Part shown: one piece after another, positions 1 through 9,790 of the stretch
How positions within the stretch are numbered: the stretch's first letter is position 1
Layout of the letters: every line of letters starts with the position of its first letter
DNA from: Malurus cyaneus samueli
Taxonomy: Eukaryota > Chordata > Aves > Passeriformes > Maluridae
DNA: 64,000 nucleotides
Assembly (NCBI GenBank): GCA_009741485.1
Contig: CM019227.1
Coordinates: forward strand, 10,216,938 to 10,280,937
Direction of reading: 5' to 3'
Translations under genes and position numbers: made by a program
Notes under the pieces: generated by a model
The model's database searches: none
What the model was told of the DNA's origin: nothing
What the model saw: the letters and a program-made list of their open reading frames with translations, nothing else

Positions 1-1160
1 TGGTGCGAGGATCGGATTCAGGGATGCAGCGATGCAGCAGAGGGCAGGTGCAGCCAAGAGTGCCAGAGAGGCACTTATTGTTTCTCCAGTTATGGGAGGT
101 AGGAACTTCCCATGAAGAACAGGTAATCTGAAAACATCTCCTGATTTGAGAATTGTACAATCAAAAACCCAAGTTCCCCTTTTGCCAGGTCCTGCAGCAG
201 CAACGTCTGGGTTGAGAGTCTGAATTTAAATCCTCTTCATATTTATTTCACAGAGATAACAAGGAAAATAAACAGAAGTAGAAGAAGGGCATTGAGCTAG
301 CTCTGGGTGAGTGGAGAAGCCATAAATCACTGTCAGAGTGTGTCCCAGAGGCTCTCACCTCGGGGCTCAAGTGCCTTTTAACCTCTCAGTTCACGGAAAC
401 CCTGCACCCAGGGCTGTTGGGCCCCAAAAGCAGCCTTTGGGGCAGTTTTTCTCTGCTGAAATGGACAGAGTGCCCTGCACTGCTGCCCCTGTCCCAGCCA
501 GCCCCTTCAGCAGCCTCAGCTGCAGCCTCTCCTGGCTCTTCTCCCATTCCTCACTGCTGATGCAGGTGGCAGGGAACTCTCTGGAGTGCTGGAGCTGCCC
601 CTGCCCTCTAACTGAGACTGTTAGGATGCCACGGCATGAAACCCAGAACAGAGAGAATTATATTAAACAACTGTGAAATAAATAATTTATTTCCATATTG
701 TCTGTGTTTTGGATTGAAGGAAAAAGCCCACAACTCCAGCAATTCGACTTTTCCTGCCAAGCCACCAAGTGGCAAGCGGTTCATTAGCTTAGATCATCAC
801 TGCTCACAATGTAATCATCTTTAAAATGAATAAAAATGCAAACCCCACTGATCAGAGGTCGCTAAAGCTCTACATGTTCAGCATCCCTGCTCCAGCACCC
901 CTGGGGTGTTCAGTGATCCCTGGCGTGCCCAGCCTGGAGCGTTACGGGGTAAGTGCTTCCTGCCTGGGTGTTGGAGATGTCCCCAAGCTGTCAGACCTGT
1001 CCTGGTGTCCCAGCCTTTCCATCTGCCTTCTCCTGCCCTCTCCAGAGAAGCAGCTGGGAATCCAGAGCCTTCCCCTGTAACACAGCAAGGAGCACACGAA
1101 CGGATGGAGAGCTGAAGGAGCAGACGCTGTCAGGTTTCTGCAGGATCTTCAGCGAAAAAA

Positions 1161-1318
1161 CAGAGAATCCCAAAACAGTTTGGGTTGGAGGAGACTTTAA
1201 AGCCCAACCAGGTCCACCCCTGCCATGGACAGGGACACATTCCACTATCCCAGGCTGCTCCAAGCCCTGTCCAACCTGGCCTTGGACACTTTCAGGGATC
1301 CAGGGCAGCCACAGGCGG
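1161..1318 (-). mobile_element. CR1 LINE 3'-end fragment
   Basis: Reads on the minus strand as the familiar CR1 3' end. In this orientation it begins with the complement of the attctatgattct tail, then tttgggttgg, then the blocks complementary to tggaaggtgtccctg and ggccaggttggacagggc. Truncated at its 5' end. Confidence 0.8.
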
Positions 1319-4300
1319 TTGGTCAAGAGCATGGGCGGGTGGCACAGGCATGGGCTGAGCTGGGTGCTGGACACTCCCAGTCCCAACAGAACCCACACGG
1401 AGCCCACAGGCTGTGCTGAGGATGCCAGAGGAGGTTGTGGTCATGGGATGAAGAGGAGAGGTCAGCACAGCACCCACGAAGCTGCAAATCTGCCCCTGCC
1501 CTGCACCCACACTGAGCTCGTTAGCGCAGCCCATTAAATCTGGTGCTGCAAAGAGGGAAAAGAGCGTGAAATCTGCCTGCAGGGCTGGTCAGAGCCGCTG
1601 GACAGGCAGTGGGACAGGCCTCGGAGGGGGCTCTGGCAGCAGCCGCCAGGCTCTGCCGCGGCTTTGTTGAATATTCATCTGTAGGAAATGGTTATTCATG
1701 AGCACAATGAAGATTATCGTTCTGAATTCCGAACTGCTCAGCCCAGCTCCCGTTTGATGTGGTGAGGCTCTCGCGGCGCATTTGCATTAGAGAAGGCATT
1801 ACTACTTTTGATGAGGAGAAGGATTACAGGAAAAATCTGCATAAATTTATTGGTAAATGTCATTTAGCATGTGTCCAAGTGTAATTCATCACAGGGCTGT
1901 TGTGCAGCCTGGTGACTCACGCAGGGCTGGGGTTTTTCAATAGACAGATAAATAACCCTTGGGACAAAATTACCTCATTGATCCTAAATCACTGCAGTTG
2001 CAGGTGAGCAGAGCCTGCTAAGGACAAGCCCCTCGGGGAATGCCAGTCCCAGGGGGATGAGTGATGGGAAATGCCAGTCCTGGGGCATGTTTGATGCTCT
2101 TCTCCTGCCTCCTGAGCCTCAACCAGCCCTGCTCGTGTGCCACCAGCCAGCCCAGCACCACAGTCTTCTCCATCTGTCTCCAGCCTCACTGCTCCCTCCC
2201 TGCACAGAAACATGCTTAGAACTTCTCCCAGCTGCTGCTCCAGCTGTCAGGGACATCTCTGTGCTCCTGGCTTCCCTCCAGGAAGCCCCCCCAGGCCTAG
2301 CCACTGCCAGAAGCACTGAGGGACCCGCAGCAACCTCCTCGGGAAGGGTTTCCTTGCAAATCACCAGATTTGTGCCCACAGGCCCCTCCAAGGCTCTGTC
2401 TGGGTTCATTCCACAGCTGCAGGGGTTGTTGTGTCCTTGATTAACTCTCCCAAGGGATGTGCTCATCCACAGCGGCGCGTCCAGCTGCCTTGGCTGTGAT
2501 CTCCTCGGATTTCCCTGTGTGATGTTGGCTCTGACAGCGTGAGGACTTTCCGGCAGCCGGCATCCACCACAGCATCTGTGACAAGATCAGAGCTGGTCTT
2601 GCCAAACCAGAACATCAGTCCCAGGGCTCGGCTGGATGTCCTTGTTGATCCCTAAAGTCCCAGAGGGGTTTTAGTTGTGATTTCAGCCTGGCAGAGGCGA
2701 AGGTCACTACAGCAACTTCATGGAATTGATAAACACGATGGCATTGGGTCTCCTGCCCCAAGCCCATCCTGCCACCTCCCTTGCTCCAGAGGCAGAACAT
2801 CCCAGGGGTATTGGGAGAACAGCTCTGGGCAGAGATTAGGGAGCTGGTTCTTGAGAACCAGCCAGTCACTGGCTTTTTTTTATTGAATTTTCCCCAAATG
2901 CAACAACATACACCCAAACTCCCTGAGCTGGGGAGGAGGGGGTGGACATTTCTCCATCACCCGCATGTGGTTCAGTGTGCCCGTGACAGTGTCCCTTCCT
3001 GGGGAAGCCAGCCTGGGTACTGGCAATTCCAGCCTGCTCCTGACTCCAGCCCTGGCCAGGCTGGAGGCTGAATCTAAACCTCAGCACCCCCAGCCCAGGA
3101 ACACCTCCCAGCTGTGGGATATCCACATCTACAGGGATTTCTGCTTTCAGACATCTTTCCAAGCAAGCAAATGCCTGCTCCATCCTGACTGCCTGATATG
3201 CCTTATCGTCATGTTAGTAATTAATATTAGCATGGTAGAAAGTGCTAATTTGTGATATATACTAATTAGAATTCAATTTAATTGATCTCAAACTCTGCAT
3301 ACAAGTGTGGCTTCCGCTCCCTGAGTTAGGGAGACCAACAGAGGAGGAGAACATCATCCCTGATGGCAGGGGTGAGGTCAGCCCAGCTGGGTGTCCCACC
3401 CTGTGGGTGGGTGGGAAACTGGGAGAAGAAGAGCAGCATTGCTGGGTGCTGAGCTCCCTGCAGGGGCAGGTTCTGTGGGAATGCTGGTGATCTGGATCAG
3501 GGCAGGCAGCACCCAACGCTCACCTGTGCCTCACTGCAGCAGAGATTAAAGGGGTGAGTCAAGGGGGCTAAAGATAACTCGATTGTGGTCTCAAGTGCCA
3601 CAGGGGAAGTTTCTGGTGATGGATGGCATGAGCAGCGGTGTAACTGAGAGAGGTTTAAGCTGGGGATAAAACATACATTTTAACAAAGGGAGAAATTAAA
3701 CTAGGAACAATTTACTCTGACAGATGCACAGAAGGTTTTTAAATGAAGGACACAAATCACACTGGATTTCAGCTCACCCTTGCTGAGGGAGGCATACCAG
3801 GCACAGAGGGGTCCTGCTGGTCCTTCTGGGGATGCAGAGTTGTGCTGGGGAAGCGAGGAGACCCCAGTGCCTTGGAGGACAAGAGGAAGAGGCAGTGTTT
3901 TCCCATGGGGTAAATGGTTCTGGGAAGGCAGGAACCCCTGACCCTGCTGAGCAAGGGTGGCTGAGAGCCCTGGCTCTGGTGACGCTGGCTCCCCAGGTGA
4001 CACGGGGCTGGCGTGACAAGCCACCCCACAGCGTGTCCTGGAGTGCTCCCACCACAACCTGAGCTCACACGGATTTATTCCCGGTTCTGAAGAGCAGAGG
4101 CAGCAGTACCTGCACGGAAAGAGCTGCATGAGGCCCTTATCTCCAAAGGATTAACGGCTGCTGGTGACTCACAACGAAGATGACTCAAAGACAGGCAGGA
4201 TCCAGGGATAAAGTCAACCATGGTCCCATCACCAGCCAATTCCACAAACTCAGCACCGTCTCCTGAGCGATTAGTGCAGCCACGCAGGGAGCTGCAGAGG

Positions 4301-4940
4301 AGCAGGGCTCAGCTTTGGCTCTCCCTCTCCTGATCCTCAGCATCTGCATCCGGTGATAGCTGCCGTGCGCAGCCAGCCGGGCATGGCCGGGCTGGGAAGG
4401 GAGGGCTCCAAGGGACAGGGAGAAGGGCCCTTTGATCCCTCCAATTAATTCTGATTTGAAATGTTTTGAGAAGTTAAGAATGAGGAGAGAAGCTGGGGCT
4501 GTTTTGATGTGTGTGAGTGGATGGATGTAGGCAAGAGGCTGCACAGAGTGCGGGATTAGGGAAGCAGGAAAGGTTGGAGGCAAGGACCTTGGGCAGAGGG
4601 GCAGAAGAGGGCTGATGGGGATGGACATACTGGTGCTCCCCCAGGAGCTGGTGGCACTGGAACCAGTGCTGGGGCTGCCGAGTGCCTGGTGAGGAGTGGG
4701 GCTTCTCTCTGCAGAGGGCTCAGACACCACAGCACAGCCCCAGCTGCTCTGTGCCCGTGAGTGTCACCATCTTTAGGGCCATCTGAACCAGGGCACTGGG
4801 ACCGGCCACGTGTGTGGGGCTGGGCTGGACATGAACTGTTACTGATGTCACTGCTCGATGTGACTCTGTGTTACTAGGGGGACATTTCCTGCCTTTCTGA
4901 ATGGAAACAATCACCCAAAACAGGCACCAGAGCTTTTTTT

Positions 4941-5255
4941 AGCTGTAAGGTTGTTCAGCCTGGAGGAGACAAGGCTCCTGGGAGACCTCAGAGCCCCTTC
5001 CAGTGCCTAAAGGGCCTCCAGGAGAGCTGCAACGGGACTTTTTACGTGAACATGCAGTAACAGGGCAAGGGGGAATGGTTTCAAACTGTTAGACTAGGTA
5101 TTAGGAAAAAATTCTTTCCTGGGAGGGTGGGGAGGCCTTGGCACAGGCTGCCCAGAGAAGCTGCGGCTGTCCCTGGATCCCTGGAATGTCCAAGGCCAGC
5201 CTGGACGGGCTTGGAGAGCCTGGACAGTGGAAGGTGTCCCCGCCCAGGGCAGGAG
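4941..5255 (+). mobile_element. CR1 LINE 3' fragment without tail
   Basis: Contains gttgttcagcctggaggag, ggtattaggaaaaaattctt, gaggccttggcacaggctgc and gtccaaggccagcctggac, in the order of the avian CR1 3' UTR. The usual short tandem tail is missing; a GC-rich segment and an A-rich tract follow. Confidence 0.85.
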
Positions 5256-5329
5256 CCGTCGCCTGTCCCATGCCGGTGCCAAATGACCTCTAGTGGCAGG
5301 CGGGACGGGGCGGCGGTTCGCTTCTTTGG

Positions 5330-5336
5330 AAAAAAA

Positions 5337-5368
<32 letters not shown>

Positions 5369-5384
5369 AACCCAAAAACAAAAT
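5330..5384 (+). repeat. A-rich simple repeat
   Basis: Runs of A interrupted by single C bases (caaac units), just after a CR1 fragment. It could be a degraded retroposon tail. Confidence 0.85.
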
Positions 5385-6740
5385 CCTGAGCTAAAATAAG
5401 AAGCAAATTGCGCCGGGCTCCTTCTCTCCCGTGGTAAAAATGTCTAGCTCATTTTCTCTTTTCTCTTGCCGATCACTGTAATTAGTGACTCGAAATCAAG
5501 CAACAAGGTCACTCTGGTGCTCTCACAGCCAGGGCGATCAGGCTGGGAGGTGATGCCCGGCAGTGTCGGTGACGGCGAGTTAACATGCCAGATCTTTCCT
5601 GAGCTTCTGGATTCCCGGGATGAAAGAGAGAGGTTCCCAGCAGCAGCATAATCCCGCTCGGTGACCGCAATTCGGGCACAAGGAGCTGGCAGGAAAAGGG
5701 ATACTGTGGGGACACTGCTGGAGTTCTCTGGATGGCTTTTAAGGCTTCCCGGACAAATTAGCTCTGATTATCACAGGAGTTACTTTTATTCTGATAATAA
5801 CTCTTACACTGCTCATGCAGGGCAGAGTTTGTCCTGCTATAGCTCTCCTGACTCATTCTGTGATGAGGAATGACCTCTCAACTTCTTGCTGACTCATTGA
5901 TACAGTGAATTTTCTTCCCTTAGTACAGAGGCTGCAATGGTGCTGTCCAGAGTTGGGACCCTCTGAAAACCGGGTCAGCACCTTGCACCAGTCCACAAGG
6001 ATGTGCAGGGTCAGTGGTGTACTGGAGGGTGTGAGCAAAGCCACGAAGAGAGCAGCTCCCAGGACTCAGGGTAATTATAGACGGGGTTTGCATGTTTGCT
6101 TCCTTGTTTGTTTCTTACCCACGACCTAAAAGCAGGTTTCTTGATTTGTTTCCAACACAACTCTTTCAGTTTCTCTCAGTTTTGAAGTCCCTTGAGCCTC
6201 AGAGAGCTGGCAAACATTCACGGATCACAATTTGGGAGAACTCTGGAAAAGCACCAGTCACTCTCACTGAAAGCTTGGCTTTATCCAGTGCCTGCCCAGA
6301 GCAGGCGGGCGACCTCCAGAGCTGCAGCGGGGACACTGGGCTGGGCCCCAGGGAGCAATGTGGATGTTCCAGCAGAACCGGCCTCGTGTGCCCAGGCTCT
6401 GCTGAGCTGGGCTCTCAGATCACCCAAACCCTGAGTGCTGGGGCAAGGCGAGTTCTTCTCTTCTTGCAGAGCTCACTGCTCAAGTCACAAAATTTAAAAA
6501 GTGGAGTCACTGCTGCTGACAAAACAAACTGCAGAAGGAAATGCAAATCCACGCCTTGCCACCCTGCCAACCTGCTCGTCCAAGAGACCTGCCTGTGTGG
6601 CTGGGAAGGTGTCAGACTTGATTTCTCCTGCTCAGCTTTGAAGTTTTGTTTGTGCCTTTTTGTATTATTCTATTGTACCACGGGGACAATTTTGTGTCAG
6701 CCTCAGTTCAAGGCTTGAAACTGAATGTCACAGACTGAGA

Positions 6741-6990
6741 TTGCCACGGGGCAGGGTTAGATGGGATTTTGGGAAGGAATTGTTCCCTGTGAGGGTGGGG
6801 AGGCCCTGGTACAGGTCAACCAGAGAAGCTGTGGCTGCCCCTGGATCCCTGGCAGTGTCCAAGGCAAGGCTGGACAGTGCTTGAAGCAACCTGGTCTGGT
6901 GGAGGGTGTCCCTGCCCATGCAGGGGGTAGAAAAGAATGAGTTTTAAGATATTTTCCTAACCAAATCATCCTATTATTTTATGATTCTAC
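6741..6990 (+). mobile_element. CR1 LINE 3'-end fragment with tail
   Basis: Shows gaattgttccctgtgagggt, gaggccctggtacaggtcaa, ggagggtgtccctgcccatg and a decayed tail ending ttatgattctac. Same family and orientation as the fragment 1.5 kb upstream. Confidence 0.85.
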
Positions 6991-7939
6991 AATTCAAGCA
7001 CTTGTGTATCTGAGAATTAAAGCAGCAAAGACCAAAGATCAGCCAAAGGTGCTCTGAGCAGCAAAACTCTATTCAGATAAAAGCTGCCTCTAAATCAGTA
7101 AAATACTAAATGAGATTAAGTTCTCCACACAGCTCCTAGTAATGCATGATGGTAAAACACCAAAACTCAATTTTACAGGAAATAATTTCTGCTTATTGCT
7201 CTTTTTTTAACTAATGTGTGAGCATGACCTAAAAAAGTGCCAACACATTTTAGGTTGTTTTGCAGAACTCACAGAACAGTTTACTCCTGAACGCATTTGA
7301 AGCGAAAGAGTTCAAAGTTTCAGAACTAATTTAAAGCTATAAAAACAGCCCCACAGGTGTGCAGAGAACAACAAGCTCCAATCATCTGGTGTTCAGCGGC
7401 TTTCAGAGTAACCCAGCCCCTCTGAAAGCCACCGGGTGCTTCCCTGCCTCATCAGGAAATTCACATTTTGTTTTTTAAAGTTATAAATGTGGGCAGCTGA
7501 GAACGCTTCCTGTGCATTTCCGTCATGTGGGGCAAACAGCCCGGAACAGGCATGTCATGCCTTTCCTTTGGGTCAGACAGGTTTGTCCAGGGCATGGCAG
7601 CATTCCCTGCGTCAGGAGCTGGTGACACATCACCGAGTCACGGAATGGTCCAGCCGTGTCAAATGATACATATGGTCTATATCAAAGTGACAAGGTGCTT
7701 ATGAGGCCTATTAATTGAAAACTTTCTATAGCCTTTTTATGTTATCAATGTAAGAATGGGATAACTTTTTACATATAATTAAAATACAATGTAATCACTT
7801 TCAATATATTATCACTGATTGCCTTTTTATATATTATTATAAATATTTAGTAGTGTATTAGCAATATACAGTGTACCAACCACACATAATCTAACCAGAT
7901 GGATTAGTACATAGATACCTGAAATGACCAAGGGGCATA

Positions 7940-8465
7940 AATCAGAAAAGTTCTGAAGAAAGTAGACAGGTAGATGCTGTAACAAGGAACAGTAGCGAGC
8001 ACTAATGAGAACTTGGCAGAAGCACGGGACAGTCAGCAAAATGATTGGAAATTACGACTTGGAGGACTAGAAAAAACCCATGAACATCACCACTGCGCAC
8101 GCCCTGAAGGCAAATGTGAAAAGCCCACCGTGATGAAGAGGATGGTATCTCCTTAGAGGGAGACCCCCATGACCACCAAATTGAGGATGACACATGTGCA
8201 CTTGTATAATTGTGATATCATGTATTTTTGTGTTTAAACTATGATATCATGTATTTCTGTGCCCATGGATGGTGGTGGGTGTATGGTGGGCATATGGGGG
8301 GCAGTGACAATAGTAATGTTACACCATGCTTACTGTATAAATATGTGCTAATTTGAAGCAAAGGCGGGTGGGTTAGGAGGAGAAATCCCCCTCACCTCCA
8401 GCACTGCAATAAACAAATACCTGCTCTATAGACAGTGGTGTATAGAGTTTTATTTTAGGCCTTTT
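7940..8465 (+). mobile_element. Possible solo LTR of an endogenous retrovirus
   Basis: A TATA box (TATAAA, 8336-8341) is followed 70 nt later by AATAAA (8408-8413) and a T/G-rich stretch, the spacing expected of a U3-R-U5 unit. Upstream are two near-copies of a motif containing atgatatcatgtattt (about 8211 and 8240), like U3 enhancer repeats. I see no internal retroviral genes and cannot fix the ends or target-site duplication. It could also be ordinary intergenic sequence. Confidence 0.35.
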
Positions 8466-9253
8466 TTGGCCATCACCAAAGGAGCAGCCATAGCTCCCGT
8501 AGCCTGAGCTGAGACCATCGCCAGGTCAGCCCCTTTGGTGTGAAATGTCCCAGGGACAACCAGGCCGGTTCTGCTGGACACAGGAGTGGGGTCACCCACA
8601 GGGCTCGGAGATCACGAGCTTATACTGAAATTGTACATGAGTTTAGTCCAAGGCTTCACTCTTTTTATTTGAAAAATTAACTTACCCTTGCATTGATTTC
8701 TTTGAGACAGCGGTCTGGCAGATGGTGAGGAAAAAGCTTTCCGCGTAAATATTTGAGAATTAAAAAATAAATGTGAAGTGAAAGACTGTTGTAAGTTTTA
8801 ATAAATGGGTTGAATGTTAACACCAAGCACGCAACTTTACAGAGTCCGAGGTTTAACCGCGACATGACTGTAATATGAAATGCAGAGGGCGGTGGTTATT
8901 ACAGCGTATAATAACAATATTCATCTCAATCGCGTCCTTTCGTTCCCCGCGCCCTCATGACGGGAGCGACGCGCTCCGCTAGGGGGCGCCCGACAGCGGG
9001 GAGCGTGGCCGTCGCGCCCACGTGACGTCATGTCACGCGCGGCGCCGGGTCACGTGCGGCGTGGTGGACGCGGCTTTACCTGCGCATGCTCCCGCGGCCC
9101 GTGCGGTGTCGGCCGGGAAACCCCTCGGCGCAGCGCTGAGGGCAGGGGCGGCCGCGGGAGCTGCCATCGGGGCAGCCTGGGGGGCCGAACCGAACGAGCG
9201 GGACCGAGTCTGAAGGAGCGGGGCAGCGCCGGGCCAAGCGGACCTGAGCCAAA

Positions 9254-9390
9254 TCGAGAGGGGCCGGGCACAGTCGAGAGGGGCCGGGCACAGTCGAGCG
9301 AGGCCGAGTCCGAGTGGAGGCCGAACCCGAGCCGAGCCCGAATCGAGCGGGGCCCAGCCCGAACCGAGCGGGCCGAGCGGGGCTGAGAGC
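9254..9390 (+). repeat. GC-rich tandem repeat in the RBBP6 leader
   Basis: Two identical 20-nt units starting tcgagagggg (9254, 9274), a partial third at 9294, and degenerate gccgagc/cgagcggg units to about 9390. Confidence 0.7.
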
Positions 9391-9462
9391 AGGAGCCGGG
9401 CGGCGCGCCGCGCTCGCTGAGGGCCGCGGTCGTTGCGGGGCGGGGGCTGCGGGCTCGCCACG

Positions 9463-9474
9463 ATGGAGACCTGA
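9463..9474 (+). promoter_or_regulatory. Minimal upstream ORF (three codons plus stop) in the RBBP6 leader
   Basis: ATG GAG ACC TGA with A at -3 and G at +4, a strong initiation context. Ribosomes starting here would stop 30 nt before the ATG at 9505 and 150 nt before the family start at 9625. Such minimal uORFs usually lower or condition downstream translation. It matters only if the transcript starts upstream of 9463, which the CpG-island layout suggests. Confidence 0.5.
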
Positions 9475-9624
9475 GCCTCGGCCCGAGCCTGAGCCGCGCC
9501 CGCCATGGCGCAGCGCGCGGCTCTGAGCGCCGCTCCGCCGCCCCCGCCGCCGCCCCGCACCCTGGGACCTGCCTCGAACCCCGCGGCCCCGCCGCGCCAG
9601 AGCGGGCGCCGCCCGCGCCCCGCC

Positions 9625-9790
9625 ATGTCGTGCGTGCATTACAAGTTCTCCTCCAAGCTCAACTATGACACGGTCACCTTCGACGGGCTCCACATCTCCC
9701 TGAGCGACCTCAAGCGCCAGATCATGGGCCGGGAGAAGCTGAAGGCGGCCGACTGCGACCTGCAGATCACCAACGCGCAGACCAAAGAAG
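9625..9790 (+). CDS. RBBP6: RBBP6 exon 1 (coding part), DWNN domain start
   Basis: Encodes residues 1-55 plus the first base of codon 56. It begins M-S-C-V-H-Y-K-F and holds most of the DWNN ubiquitin-like domain, including the motif L-N-Y-D-T-V-T-F. The donor is G|gtgcgt at 9791. The exon lies inside a CpG island. The same reading frame stays open upstream to an ATG at 9505 (see findings). Confidence 0.96.

Larger units (their letters stand above)
1..8934. other. Intergenic region upstream of RBBP6
   Basis: No exon of any gene is recognised. It holds CR1 fragments at 1161, 4941 and 6741, an A-rich tract at 5330 and an LTR-like block at 7940-8465. AT-rich islands lie at about 1660-1960, 3200-3290, 5440-5500 and 5740-5900 within GC-richer sequence. 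The many short ORFs overlap on both strands and look like chance. In mammals CACNG3 lies on this side, but none of its exons is visible. Confidence 0.7.
9100..9624 (+). other. RBBP6: RBBP6 5' leader (start approximate)
   Basis: Very GC-rich sequence between the promoter elements and the 9625 ATG, with no obvious splice acceptor between. It contains a 20-nt unit beginning tcgagagggg repeated twice perfectly (9254-9273, 9274-9293) and then degenerate ccgag-type copies to about 9390. It also holds two upstream ATGs, at 9463 and 9505. Strong secondary structure is likely. The left edge is an estimate. Confidence 0.5.

Noticed and set aside
6092..6718. 208-residue open frame on the + strand
   Set aside because: Ends close to a CR1 fragment, no domain, and composition matches flanking non-coding DNA.
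9033..9693. Two long minus-strand frames (197 and 205 residues) over the CpG island
   Set aside because: Stop-poor GC-rich sequence opposite the RBBP6 leader and exon 1; Ala/Arg/Pro content is what high GC gives by chance.
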